DNA of 64,000 nt from positions 376,744,945 to 376,808,944 of the forward strand of contig CM053030.1 in the NCBI GenBank assembly GCA_028564925.1. Reading direction: 5' to 3'. Below the pieces are notes generated by a model. The model saw nothing but the letters and a program-made list of their open reading frames with translations, did not search any database and was not told the origin of the DNA. A program made the translations under genes and the position numbers. This DNA is from Lithobates sylvaticus (Eukaryota; Chordata; Amphibia; Anura; Ranidae). Every line of letters starts with the position of its first letter. Positions within the stretch are counted from its first letter, which is position 1. Shown here one piece after another: positions 11,061 through 22,534 of this stretch.

Positions 11061-12147
11061 AATGGTGGTCATTGAACATGCCTTTACTATATTAGAGCTA
11101 TTGATCTGGTGAAAAAATAATTTCAAGCAAAAGTTAGGACAAAGGTCCTTGTTTATAAATGTCTTGTTATAAAGTCAGTTGTGCACCTGCTTTGTCACCC
11201 TGTCACATAGCTTCTGATAGAGGCTACAAGTGACCATTTTAGTAAATATTACCCAGCCAAGGTCCACTGTTGTCACCATCAGGTAAATTGCCCAAAAAAA
11301 TATCATGCTATTTGTTATTGGAGTGGACGGAGGTGGGAAATAAACAGCGGAGAAACAATGAGATGCATCAAAGCAGAAAACAAGGTGAAAACCTTTTTTA
11401 AAGCCTAATTTAAGGTTGGACATTTAAAAATCATATCTCCTGACAGAAAACAAAAGAAAAGCTGCCTGACATCATCAAGACCAATGCAATGTCTATAGCT
11501 CTGCAAATGGACATGAAGATACTGAGGGACAGTCCACTGCTGTAGCATGGGGGAACATCACCTGTCAGGGTAGCAGAAAATCAGATAAGTAAAATTGCTT
11601 TTACTTTCCCCTATACTAAACAAGCAGTTAACCCTTGCAGTACATGTACAGACTGTAAGGGAGAATTTGTAGGTTTACTGGAGATGGGCTTTAAGTTTAT
11701 ACGATTCTATAAGTGTCGCTGAGTTGCTCTTTACCCTTTGTAGTCTTATTAATTAGGTTCTCAAAAAAAAATTATGCGGAAGATTTTAGAGACTGAGCAG
11801 GGTGGCCAGCAATCTTAAAACTGGCTGCAACAACGACAGTTTGCCAGAAGATTGACAGAGAATAATAGGGAGAAAACAAAAGAAAACAATAGTTTGTATT
11901 GGCATCTGCTTCAGGTCCTACTCAGAGGCTGCCATCTGTAAATTAACTTTTTTTCAATCCTTTACCAGTTTTGATGGACTCTTATGCCTAACTGTCCAAT
12001 GGCTTTTTATATACTCCTGTTGTGGATCTAGTGTATTACCCAGGAGCAGTTATTTTATTGCAATTGATGTTGTTATGCATCAGTATTATATAGGTGTATT
12101 TCATGAGTTCACCAGCTAGCGCCTTCTACCTCTATTGACAGAAAATA
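11061..12147. other. Unassigned stretch
   Basis: AT-rich non-coding sequence between the tandem array and the TIR element. I see no gene or named repeat. Confidence 0.4.
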
Positions 12148-12889
12148 CCATATATACTCGAGTATAAGCCAAGTTTTTAGCACATTTTTTGTGCTGAAAA
12201 TGCCCCCCTCTTTTCTGCAGCAGAGAATGACATTTTCTGACCCGAATTTGGGGCTCCGTATCTCGTGGCCACTTGGTGCTAGGAACCCCAAATTTTGTAT
12301 GAAAACCCAGTGGACCCAGTGAAACTAGCACTATAACATATCCAATGGGGTTCCTAGCACCAAGTGGCTCTGAGATACGGGGCCCCAAAGTCAGTTCGAA
12401 AAATATCATTCTCTGCTGCAGAAAAGTGCTTGACATTTTCTGAACCGACTTTGAGGCCCCGTATCTCAGGGCCACTTGGAGATAGGAACCACATCTTTGT
12501 TGTAGTGCTAGTTCCACTGGGTTTGTGCACCAAATTTGGGGTTCCTAGCACCAAGTTGGCCCCGAGATACGGGGGCCCCAAAATCGGTCAACTGTGTCCA
12601 TCTGCAGCAATGTCATTTTGGGACCCTTTGGGTCCAGAGACCCCACATTTTGGCTGCAGCTATTGGAACCCTTAACTACCAAGTTTGAAGTTGGCACAGT
12701 GAGGCACAGTGAGGCATACAAATGGGCACAGTGAGGCTGCAAATGGGCATTGTTGACCCTCTTTTCCACTTACAGTAGCTGCGCATTTCTCACCCTAGGC
12801 TTATACTCGAGTCCGTTTTCCCATTTTTTTGTGGTAAAATTAGGTGCCTCTGCTTATATTCGGGTCGGCTTATACTCGAGTATATACGG
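12148..12889. mobile_element. TIR element with TATACTCGAGTATAAGCC ends, TA-flanked
   Basis: The ends CCATATATACTCGAGTATAA and its inverse (CTTATACTCGAGTATATACGG, given here as CTCGAGTATATACGG) bound 742 bases, with TA on both sides. A second internal inverted family (TTCCTAGCACCAAGTGG / CCACTTGGTGCTAGGAA and CCGTATCTC / GAGATACGG) occurs several times, so the interior is built from partial inverted duplications. It has no credible protein; open readings here follow the repeats. I know this as a common vertebrate repeat but cannot fix its superfamily. Confidence 0.7.
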
Positions 12890-12934
12890 TAATAGGAAAA
12901 TTGACATGATGCCAAAAGGATAAGATGTTGTCAT

Positions 12935-13456
12935 TAAGGGGAACCAGCAAATTAAATTCAAAATACTAACTACAACATACAAAGAAATTTGCAACTCTGC
13001 CCGGAGCTACATCATCAATCTTGTCTTCAAATATCACCCAAACTGTCCGCTCTGCTCCTCTCTTGCTCTCAAGCTCCCCTGTCTCCTTCTTCCATGCTTG
13101 TCTCCAGGACTTCTCCAGAGCCTCTCCCATCCTCTGGAACTCTCTACCTCAATCTGTCCGGCTATCTCCTACTCTGGCTGCCTTTAGGTAATCCCTGGAA
13201 ACGCATCTCTTCAGGGAAGCCTATCACACCTTCCATATATCTTTTATCACTTCCATCAGCTCATCCCCTACAGTTACAACCTTTTGTACCATTTGGCTCA
13301 CCATCTTATATTGTAATTTTTTATGAGCAGGGCCCTCTTAACCCTCTTGTATTTTATTGTATTGTAATTGTATGGTCTCCCTTTTACATAGTTACATTGT
13401 TACATAGTTAGCTAGGCCGAAAAAAAACACAAGTCCATCCAGTTCAACCATAAAAA

Positions 13457-13487
<31 letters not shown>

Positions 13488-13560
13488 TAATAAATACAAA
13501 TTTTATATTGTAAAGTGCTGCGTAATCTGTTGGCGTTAAATAAATCATGTATAATAATAA
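12935..13560 (+). mobile_element. L2-like LINE 3' end, interrupted by a CR1-like tail
   Basis: From CAGCAAATTAAATTCAAAAT through CTCTCCCATCCTCTGGAACT to GTAAAGTGCTGCG and ATAATAATAA it follows the copy at 19.7-20.8 kb. It holds the last part of the RT-side coding region plus the 3' UTR, all in broken frames. The tail is split at about 13389-13499 by another LINE's 3' end in reverse orientation. Confidence 0.8.
13389..13499 (-). mobile_element. CR1-like LINE 3' tail inserted in the L2 tail
   Basis: Read on the minus strand it is TTGAACTGGATGGACTTGTG followed by a TATGTAACTATGTAAC-like simple tail, the same 3' end as the plus-strand copy at 17763-18146. It interrupts the L2 sequence between CTCCCTTTTACAT and TTTTATATTGTAAAG, so it landed after the L2 copy. 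Only about 100 bases are present. Confidence 0.75.
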
Positions 13561-13569
13561 TAACACACA

Positions 13570-14029
13570 GGGGTTGATTTACTAAAACTAGAGAATGTGC
13601 CCCGATTCTTCCAAAAAGGGTTGATATTATTTTAGCTGGAAAAAAGAAGCATATAAGAATCAAGGGTGGGAACATTTGTAAATTATGAGAAATATTCAGT
13701 TTCCTTTACAAATGTATCCATCACCAGCAATTAATGGAAAACAGTTGGGCTCCTTAGCATTGCAATGCTAGCGCTACGTGACTTCTGCTAGAAACTTGGT
13801 GTATTACTATGGGATTCCTAGATTTTTTTTTCTATAAATCCAATAAACTACAGTAAATATCTCTGTCTCTAGACATATTAAGATGGATTTTGTTTAAAAA
13901 CTACCTAGAAACAATTAAAGAACCCATTTCTGTCAAAGCTTAATTGAACAAGCTGAAGTTAGAAGCTGATTGGCTACCATGCACAACTGCACCTGATTTT
14001 GCACTCTCTAGTTTTAGTAAATCAACCCT
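13570..14029. mobile_element. Fold-back MITE with GGGTTGATTTACTAAAACTA ends
   Basis: It begins GGGTTGATTTACTAAAACTA and ends with the inverse, TAGTTTTAGTAAATCAACCC. It contains GATTGGCTACCATGCACAAC near the right end. The same right end stands beside the hAT at 41378-41440, where it served as insertion target. It codes for nothing. The class is unclear to me. Confidence 0.75.
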
Positions 14030-14257
14030 ACGGAGTCTATCTGTCCATAATCCAAAATGTTCCAAGTCATTTGCACGATTTGTTTATGGGTTGAAATCAA
14101 ACATATAACAAGTATCTGTCTGGGACACTGATCACATGGAAATTGTAGGTTGATGTATATTATTATTTGCCAGTTAAGCAGTGTTCACTTAAACACTGAT
14201 ACTTCTCAGCAAAAAACTCATCGTACACACACTATTTCATGAATGTGCATTTTAGAT

Positions 14258-14806
14258 TTAACCACTTTCAGACCGGACCAATTTGCAGCCAAAGGACCAG
14301 GCCCCTTTTTGCAATTCGGCACTGGGACCATTTTTGGGACCATTGTCATTTATACAGCAATCAATGCTATTTAAATGCATTGATTCCTGTATAAATGACA
14401 CTGGCAGTGAAGGGGTTAACCACAAGGGGGCAGTGTAGGGGTTAAATAGGCCTAGGGGTGTGTTTCTTACTGTGGGGGAGCGTGGCTGTCAGCTAGTGAA
14501 TGCTGATCTCTGCTCCCTGCTCCAATCACAGGGAGCAGAGATCGGCGTTGCTAGGCAGAGCGGGGAGATGCTGTTTATCTCGGCATCTCCCCGTTCAGCC
14601 TTCCCGTGAGACGATCGCGGGTGTCCCCGCGGCGATCGAGTCCGCGGGGACCGCGATCGGACTCACGGGGGTCCCGAACGGCGCGGGAGCGCGGCGCTCC
14701 CGATGGCAAGGACAGGCATTAAGGAGGGACTTATATATACGCCCTCCTGCCTGTCCGTGCCATTTTGTCGACGTACATCTGTGTGCGCCGGTCGGGAAGC
14801 GGTTAA
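14258..14806. mobile_element. TTAACCACTT-type TTAA element, complete ends, short form
   Basis: TTAACCACTTTCAGACCGG at the left and CCGGTCGGGAAGCGGTTAA at the right are inverted and both end in TTAA. The interior is about 550 bases, lacking the AT-rich half found in the copy at 25663-26669, so it is an internal deletion form in reverse orientation. The GC-rich middle carries hairpins such as GGGAGCAGAGATC. A 112-codon open reading at 14500-14838 is a by-product of the GC-rich core. Confidence 0.8.
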
Positions 14807-15510
14807 AGAAGACAGAAGTTCTGAAAATTCTTGATTAAATCACTGTGTAACCTAATCATTTTGTTGATGCATGCCAGCTATCTTAAATCTATGCTAGTCT
14901 TGCATTATAAAAAGACAATAATGCTTAAAATGGACACAGGTATAAAGATAAACATGCAAATGTGCATACCATTCAAATTACATTTCTTACAATCTTTATT
15001 TCTGCTACAACCACTACACACTGTTTGGAAGCCTGTGATTGTCAGGCTATGTGGCTGTTACAATGATTATTCTATAAGTGTACTAATTTAAATTAGTTAA
15101 TCAATGTCTTTAAAAGAGATTGATAACATGTGTTCCTCAGAGAAAATTAGGCTAATGTGTTTTGAGTCTTGTGATTAACAAGTATTACGGCAGTAAACCC
15201 TAAATAAATCTTTGTTTAGTTAAAAAACATTTCTATTAATGCGCCAATTATTAAGACACTTCTCAGGTACATTGGCCTTCAGCTCTGCTCACACTGCTCA
15301 CTTTCTTTTGTTTATGAGTAAAAGCCACAAAACTGGGCATGCACAATTACATCAGATTCAATATAAGTGGAACTTGGGAGTAGCTGAGCAAAGGCAACTG
15401 CCTTGGATCAGTACAGTTCTTGGGGTAGAAATCATTTAATGTTTATTTAGCTTTTGGACGTGCTAAAATCCCTTTTAACCCCAGTGACTGTAGTATCATT
15501 GGAGCCGATG
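14807..15510. other. Unassigned stretch
   Basis: AT-rich intron-like sequence without a supported gene or named repeat. Confidence 0.4.
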
Positions 15511-15722
15511 GGGTTTATTTACTAAAGGCAAAAAAGGCTGTTCAGTTTGCAAGGACATTTTTTCCTAGCTCTGTGAATTACTTGTAAAGAATACCCAATC
15601 CCATGAAAGGAAAAATGTATTTTGGATGATGGAAGTCAGCAGAGCTCCACTTCATTCTCTAAGCTTTGGGAATATTCCTTTGCAAAGAGAACAGCTTTTT
15701 TTGCCTTTGTTAAATCATAAGC
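15511..15722. mobile_element. Fold-back MITE with TTTACTAAAGGCAAA ends
   Basis: Left end TTTATTTACTAAAGGCAAAA followed by GGCTGTTC, right end GAACAGC followed by TTTTTTTGCCTTTGTTAAAT, inverted to each other over about 30 bases. The whole is about 210 bases and non-coding. It is a short palindromic repeat that I recognise from frog genomes. Confidence 0.65.
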
Positions 15723-15819
15723 ACTCGATGGAAACATTCACTTTGCTAAGAACAAACCTATAATTAGGAATACTTACACTACAGGAAATTGGGTTTGACA
15801 AAGATAAAAGTAAGTGCTT

Positions 15820-16132
15820 CTACCCAGGTTCACACTGAGCTGTGGGAATGAAGCCATGCGAGTTCAGCTGAACTCACACAATTTGACTCCGGCATGTCAG
15901 TCCTGATTTCAGGGGAAATTTCACAGACATCTGTGCGGGTTTCTGCACAGATGTCAATGAAAATCGCCACCAGAAATCACAAAAAGTAGTACAGAAACTA
16001 CTTTTTTAAATCGGTGTGGTGCCGCAAATTCAGCGTCGCACTGATTAGGACAGTGCCACTGCCGGCAATTCCCGTCGATTTGACATGCGATCTGACATGT
16101 CAAATTGCACCAGTGTGAACCAGGGCTCCAGG
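15820..16132. mobile_element. MITE with CCAGGTTCACACTG ends
   Basis: CCCAGGTTCACACTG at the left is matched by CAGTGTGAACCAGGGCT at the right. The interior has a second inverted pair (CACAGACATCTGTGCGGG / CTGCACAGATGTC) and (TTTGACATGCGATC / GACATGTCAAATTG). It is non-coding. I see no clear target duplication, so the superfamily is open. Confidence 0.65.
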
Positions 16133-16612
16133 TAATTAAGTAGGTGGAGGAACAAAAGTAAGAGTGTATGTTACACCAACATTTTATAATCCTGATATGT
16201 GTCTGTTGTACCATGTCCTGTTCTCTTTTCATTGTTCCTTTGTGTGAACTAGCTTGTGGTGATCCTGCTAGTTCACATGCTTGCCCATTTCAAACTGTCC
16301 ACGCCAGGTTTGAAAGCATATCCATCCAAGTGTGATCAACTTTCTTTTTTGCATTTTACTTGCCTTCCTGTACTCCAATGGTCAGACTTGTGCTGACACC
16401 CCCAACAGCCCCCCCCCCCCCGTGCACAGCCCTTTTTACTAGAAAAATCAGTGTACTGCTGTTTCTCTGCCTCCTGCTGATACGCCTCCTGTATTCTCCA
16501 CCTGAGCTCTCCAAACAGAATTCATGTGATCACTTATGAAAAAATTATTATAATTAATATAAAAACATTATGGGCACATACAGGTAAAGTGAATAGCAAT
16601 GATTAACCACTT

Positions 16613-16900
16613 CAATACCAGGCACTTACCCCCCTTCCTGCCCAAGCCAATTTTCAGCTTTCAGCGCTGTCGCTGTTTAAATGAAAATTGCGCAGTGATG
16701 GGTGGCACTGATGGGTGGCACTGATATGCAGCACTGATGGGCATTGATAGGGCATTGATGGGCACTCATGGGTGGTACTGGTGGGCACTGATAAGCGACA
16801 CTGATGAGCACTGAAATGCTGCACTGATGGATACTTATGGGCACTAATACGCAGCACTGATGGGCACTGATACGCGGCACTAATAGATGGCCCCTGATGA
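16613..16900. mobile_element. TTAA element end with GCACTGATGGGCACTGAT minisatellite
   Basis: TTAACCACTTCAATACCAGG starts the copy, then from about 16690 a short-unit array made of GGCACTGATGG and GCACTGATGGGCA variants runs to about 16895. The array is the antisense of the CAGTGCCCATCAGTGCCAC array inside the TTAA element at 55418-56621, so this is a truncated, reversed member of that subfamily. The other end is missing. Minus-strand readings rich in C, H and P here are periodicity artefacts. Confidence 0.7.
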
Positions 16901-17645
16901 AGGAATTAATTATTCATACCTATATTCCGAAACATGTTGGGACTCCTGTACATTGTTTGGCCTCTGATCATGAAATCAACTGTGTGTCTCAGAATCTAGC
17001 TGTTATATAACTATTCAGTATGACTAATTTGTTTTAAAGTTGATATACCTTGTGCACCAATTCTATTATTGCTTTGTACTTAATACATTTTGTATATTTT
17101 TATACACTTGTTACTCCCCTTACTGGTTACTACCCTTTGCCCAAAAAATCCCAGGGGCACCCCCTTTTGCAATTTTCTCTTTTGTTTTGGGATGTGGCGA
17201 AGGTTTCCAGTACCATATCTATAGGTGGTTTTCTTCCATATATATTAAGTGGTTAAAAAGGTCCTCCAGAAGTTCTTTATCCTTTCACACAAGTACCATT
17301 CTTAATTTATGCACAGGCCTGTGTTCTAATTCATTCTAATTCACATAACTCTTAAACAACATATAAAAACAACTCTTTGTACAAAAAGTCTTTAAAGATG
17401 AACTTTTATATACTTTTAGTTTTATTAATTTTATATATTTGGGATTGATGTGATGTTGCAACACTTAATCCTTTTTAAATATTCCCTTTTTCTATATCCC
17501 TCTTTCTTGCATGCAGACAAGTAAGATTTACTGTCTGTTGATTGCATATAAGAGTGAGCAAGATGTAGATAGTGGAGGTGTAGTGTTTGAAGTTGCACTG
17601 CACTGACACGGAGCAGGAAGTAAGTGGAAACATGACTTCCTGTGT
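16901..17645. other. Unassigned stretch with a GAAACATGTTGGG motif
   Basis: Near 16929 the string CCGAAACATGTTGGGACTCC resembles the core of the GAAACGCGT repeat seen at 17720. Beyond it the sequence is T-rich with no gene that I can support. Confidence 0.4.
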
Positions 17646-17762
17646 CTCCCCTGCCATTAGAAGATATAAATAGCGTGAGTGGTGACGTCTGGTCCTGGTC
17701 TCCTTTCCCAGTAGATGCTTTCTTTGTAAAGAGAAACGCGTCGGGTGGAGCCAAGGACCAGA
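17646..17762 (+). repeat. GAAACGCGT-motif repeat, 5' part
   Basis: The segment ends in AAGAGAAACGCGTCGGGTGG at about 17729-17748, the signature of this repeat class. Its likely continuation, with TTTTTAATAAAGAAACTTTG near 18289 and AAGGTTTTTTTGCCC, lies beyond the CR1-like LINE end at 17763-18146, which therefore seems to have split it. The biological class of the repeat is unknown to me. Confidence 0.45.
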
Positions 17763-18146
17763 CCAGACAAAATGTGGAATAGACTCCCTCCAGAGGTGGT
17801 TCTGGCTAACTCAGTAGATTGCTTTAAGAAAGGTCTGGATACTTTCCTAAATGTACATAATATAACTGGGTATTAACATTTATAGGTAAAGTTGATCCAG
17901 GGAAAATCCGATTTCCTCTGGGGGGATCAGGAAGAGATTTTTTTCCCCTGCTGTAGCAGATTGGAGCATGCTCTTCTGGAGTTTTTTTTTGCCTTCCTCT
18001 GGATCAACTGTGGGTATAGAGTGGGGTATATTGGATTGTACGATATTTTTTTTTTTATTTATTATTTTTTTTTTTTATGGTTGAACTGGATGGACTTGTG
18101 TCTTTTTTCGGGCCTAGCTAATTATGTAACTATGTAACATACGGTA
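17763..18146 (+). mobile_element. CR1-like LINE 3' end (RT C-terminus and tail)
   Basis: The first 70 bases still read as the C-terminal end of a LINE reverse transcriptase (WNRLPPEVV in one reading and FKKGLDTFL a little later), a motif set common in CR1/Jockey-group proteins. Next comes a 3' UTR with GATCCAGGGAAAATCCGATT and GGTTGAACTGGATGGACTTG, ending in a TATGTAACTATGTAAC simple tail. The same UTR appears in antisense at 13389-13499 and 59700-59870. The copy is strongly 5'-truncated and dead. Confidence 0.75.
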
Positions 18147-19690
18147 CAGTCTGCACGGGCAGCTGAACATATAGAAATTTATATTGATACACCGCTTTTT
18201 TTACCCTTTTTAAGAAAAAACTTTTTTGTATGCTGCAGTGTTGCTGTGTTTTTTACATACCCCTTTTGGTTGTTGGCCATGTGTGGGCTTTTTAATAAAG
18301 AAACTTTGATGTGTTAAAACGTATTGCACTATATAAGGTTTTTTTGCCCTATATGGTGGACAGAGGAAGTTTTTGGCGCACTCACAGGCAGTGAAGCAGG
18401 CCAGCAGTGTGGACTGAAAACCGCTGAGCATGAAGCAGGAGAGTGATCACCCTTGATTTGAGAGCAGATTGTCCTTGCTGTGGAAGAGAGTGGGATATCG
18501 CTCGGTGTGGAGGTTCATTCTGATATATGCCCATTTGATCCTTGGATCTGGTAAGCGGCCATTTGGTATTTTTTATATATCACTTGCGGGATTACATGTG
18601 GAGGCTGTATTGGAAGAAATTAAGCAAAAAAGAAAAACTGTTGCCGTTAAAGTTGGCTTATTTTCCACCACTTGGGAACGAATTTCTTGAAGTTTTTTGC
18701 TTTGATCCTGCAGAATATATGGACTTATAACCATAGCCACCACTGACTCATATAATTGTGTTTTCATACACTGTGGACATTTGTTTAATTTATTCACATA
18801 ACACTGTTTGTTTATTTATTAATGGGTTCAGTCATTGGGTGATTTAATATTTTTTCCCCTCAGGAAATGAATGACACTATTTGTCACTTATATATTATTT
18901 ATTGATTTGTTGGTAACATTTGATGGTCTATTTATTTATATCATTCAATCAAACCTCACCTAGGTTGCGCAATTGAAGCTCCTTTTCACTTACACATAAC
19001 CCTATATTCATTTTTTTTTGTTGCAGCACCTGGCAATGTTTTATCACCTTTGAGTGTTTTTTCAGGTGGAGTTTATATATTCCACATAATTTTTTTAATA
19101 TTTTTTTTTTATTTATTTTTTTTCCCACAAACCTTTGTACGTTGTTGCACATTGTGTTTATTTGAGGTCATTTGTACCTCGTTAATCAATCATCACCGGT
19201 TAGCTCATATTTTTCCCTTTTAAACAAAGATGAACTTTACCCATAACAACTTGATAAAAAATAACAATCTTTAGCAAGAAACATACATTCCACATTAATA
19301 ATCATGTTACCAAAATTAATGCATGCTGTAAATTGCCTTCAGCATTGCTCCTATTTCTTCTTGCTAGAGGCTGCCAATTTGCTGAAGCCCAGAGCCCCTG
19401 AGTAACAATAAACTGTTAGCAGATTGGCCTCTATATTTTTGTCACAGAGCAGCAGAGCAACTGAACATGTGCAGAGCAGGGTGAGACAGTGTACTACTGG
19501 ATCATTTTGGAATGTTTTACATAGCTATACCTACAAAAAGGACCACTATGAAGTGATCTATCTGGACCCAATTATCTGTCTAAAGTTGCATTTTAATATT
19601 AAAATGCCATTTATCCAAAAGTCCTTTCTCTTTTGTAAAACACTTTATTTTAGGAGCTCTTGAACAATAATTTTATGCAGGAAGGGAGGT
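18147..19690. other. Mostly unassigned; starts with probable 3' part of the GAAACGCGT repeat
   Basis: The part up to about 18420 includes TTTTTAATAAAG and a CACTATATAAGG string and may be the other half of the repeat split at 17762. The remainder is T-rich, with long T runs near 18045 and 19090. I see no host gene or structural RNA. Confidence 0.35.
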
Positions 19691-19699
19691 AGCTCAGTA

Positions 19700-20815
19700 A
19701 TGTAAATCATTCTTGGACCCCTTCTCTTCTCTATCTACACCTCTTCCCTTGGTCACATGATAACTGCCCACGGCTTCCAATACCCCTTATACGCCGATGA
19801 CACCCAAATCTATCTGTCTACTCCTCACCTCACTCCTTCAGTCTCCTCTGGCATTACTAACTTACTAACTGACATCTCAGCATGGATGTCGCACCACTTC
19901 CTTAAATGAAATCTCTCTGAAACTAAGCTATTAATATTCCCCCCCCGCCCGTGCCCCCCTCCATGACTTTTCCATCAAAATCAACAATGCAACCATCAGT
20001 CCCTCCCCTCACGCCAGGGTACTCGGTGTACTTGTAATTTCAGCCTCAAGTTCAATCGTTGTCAAAAGTTTGTAGACTTCACCTCCGTAACATCTCTAAA
20101 ATTCGCCCCTTTTTAACAAATGAAACCACCAAGCTCCTCATTCACTCCCTTGTTATCTCTCGCCTTGACTATTGCAACTCCCTTCTCATTGGCCTGCCTC
20201 TCCATAGGCTATCCCCTCTTCAGTCTATCATGAATGCTGCTGCCAGACTTATCCACCTTACCAACCGTTCAGTGTCTGCCAACCCTCTCCTCCAATCCCT
20301 ACACTGGCTCCGGATCACCCAGCAAATTAAATTTAAAATACTAACCACAACTTACAAAGCCATCCACAACTCTGCCCCAAGCTACGTCACCAATCTGTCC
20401 TCTCCGCTCTTCTCAAGACCTCCTACTGTCAAGCTCTCTCATTTCCTCCTCCCATGCTTGTCTCCAGGATTTCTCCAGAGCCTCTCCCATCCTCTGGAAC
20501 TCGCTACCTCAACCTGTCCAGCTATATCCTACTCTAGCTACCTTCAGGCAATCCCTAAAAACTCATCTCTTCAGGGAAGCCTATCACATCTCCAACTAAT
20601 CTTTTACCACTTCCATCAGCTCATTCCACATAGTTACAACCTTTTGTACCACCTCCCCCACCCTATTAGATTGTAAGCTCTTCTAAACAGGGTCCTCTTA
20701 ATACTCTTGTATTTTATTGTATTATAACTGTATTGTCTCCCTTTTATATTGTAAAGCGCTGCGTAAACTGTTGGCGCTATATAAATCCTGTAATAATAAT
20801 AATAATAATAATAAT
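19700..20815 (+). mobile_element. L2-like LINE, 3' third with RT motif and tail
   Basis: The coding part begins around an RT catalytic motif ([12 protein letters not shown] near 19790-19825) and continues into the thumb and C-terminal region at 20059-20676. The 3' UTR has TTAGATTGTAAGCTCTTCT, TTGTAAAGCGCTGCGTAAAC and GGCGCTATATAAATCC, then a long AATAAT tail to about 20818. The 5' part is truncated. This is the best preserved of five L2 segments in the window, all on the plus strand. Confidence 0.85.
20059..20676 (+). pseudogene. L2-like ORF2 reverse transcriptase C-terminal region
   Basis: A 205-codon open frame reads as the segment after the RT active site in L2/CR1-type proteins: HLRNISKIRPFL, then LIHSLVISRLDYCNSLLIGL, LQSIMNAAARLI, LQSLHWLRITQQIKFKILT and YKAIHNSAPSYV. 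In an intact element this follows the FADD/YADD motif and binds the LINE RNA during target-primed reverse transcription. The YADD motif lies upstream in a different register with at least one stop between (near AAATGAAATCTC at 19904), so the protein is broken. Confidence 0.85.
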
Positions 20816-21873
20816 AATTAATAAGCCCCTGTCATGTTGCTCAACTTCCAACCCACTAATACTCACCTTTGCAGCATAATCCCACCTTTCCATTTGACTA
20901 TTAGAGCTAAGAGTCCTAACCCATTGTAAGCTCCATATGGGATGGTAATGATTAAAGAATCCTTACCTTCCCTTAGGTAAAAGCATTTGTGCCTGGTGAT
21001 TGACTGCCTACTGTATCCTGCTAGGACATCACACGTTCTCTTATACCTCAAAAGCCCCAGGTATTTCCAAATGGCTCCAGCAGACAAACACGTTAGGAGA
21101 CCATGGAAAGATGAGTAACAGTGCATGAGGCGGTTGTTCTTTCAGGAGAATCTGTCACTTTGTGCTTGAAGAAACTATTGATAATAATAGTAATACACAT
21201 TTTTCAAGAGTATCTATTACAGCACATCTCCTTGCAGCCAGTCCACTTCAATATGGCTGATTGGCCTTAAAGTGCATTTTTTAACACCTTTGTGGTGAAT
21301 CTCTTTTAATACAATACATAAAGTTGACTATTTCACTGCTATTGTTTTCAGGAAAATGGAGTTGAGCTATAAATATATAATTTCCATTATAGTATGCAAA
21401 CTAGTTGTAGTGAATGTTCATATGCATATACATATCCTGTGCATGAACATGTAAGATTGACAAAGACAGTATAGGACATCAAATGTCATAATTCTTGGCT
21501 CTCAGTTTGCTATGTTAGTGGCATGCTGTTATAATACATATGTATTGGGCATGGCATTCAAATGAAGATCCAAAAAGCCTGGCTGCTTTGGAATTTTTAA
21601 GAAATAGATCCAACTTGTCTTCAAAACTACACACTTCCAGCCAGTTGGCTTATGTTTGTTTTCTTCTTGCCAAAGCTCAGCCAAATAATTATCCACTGAC
21701 TTTTATTGAGGTTGATGTGCCTGACTTTTCCCGTTGCTACAGTAACTACACATTGTCATTTTAAATCATTTTCAGTGACTGGATTTTAAACTTTTATTGT
21801 GAACAGCAAGATACCCATGAAGAAGCTGATATGCAGTATATGAAACAGCGTATTCCTTAGTTCAGTATACAGG

Positions 21874-21917
<44 letters not shown>

Positions 21918-22518
21918 TATATCACAACTATAGCACACAAACACAAGCCACAGTGGCTTTATTATCTGTGATATTTATTACTTCAATTTCTAATTCTTCT
22001 ATCTCAAAATTAAGTTGTTTGGTAAGCAAACATCCAGCACGAACACCCTGTGCCAGAAAATTAATACTGTCATCTCTTCATTAAATCTAACACTTTTTTA
22101 AAGAATTATGTGCAGATAAAGACATTTGCAGAATCCAAAACAAGTTAGCAAATCCTTTCAACACATTACAGTGTGAAAAGTATTTATGGCTCTAATTGTC
22201 ACTGACCTAAGGTGCTTTTCTAGTTTGGATTTTGGCACTAAAGTTAAGAAGACAAAAACTCAAGATGGTTCTGCTGAATGATTTTGAGCACTAATCTTGT
22301 TATACCTTGGCTACTTTAAAATTCAGATTTTAATAATGCCCACTAGGGTTTAAAGAAGAACACTTCTGTCTATGTTTGTAAAAGCTGATTGTGCATCTAG
22401 TAACTCAATTAAAAATCAGACATAAGCTCAAACTCATCAATGTTCCTATGCAGGGCCATATTTACTGCAATCTGTAGCATATTATTTAACCTGTTGGATA
22501 TTTACTGTAGCCCACTAG
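20816..22518. other. Unassigned stretch with (TA)n at 21878-21914
   Basis: AT-rich intron-like DNA. A clean TATATA run of about 38 bases at 21878-21914 is a microsatellite. I can support no exon; open readings such as 21540-21764 have no recognisable domain. Confidence 0.4.
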
Positions 22519-22534
22519 TTAGTCCTTACAAAGC

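Noticed and set aside
14500-14838. 112-codon GC-rich open frame
   Set aside because: It lies in the GC-rich core of a TTAA element and other copies of that element do not keep the frame.
16654-16880. Two overlapping minus-strand open frames rich in H, P, S and C
   Set aside because: Same minisatellite effect as at 55.8 kb, in the reverse orientation.
19681-19715. tRNA-like GGTAGCTCAGT string
   Set aside because: Only a B-arm-less fragment; no cloverleaf or second promoter box around it.
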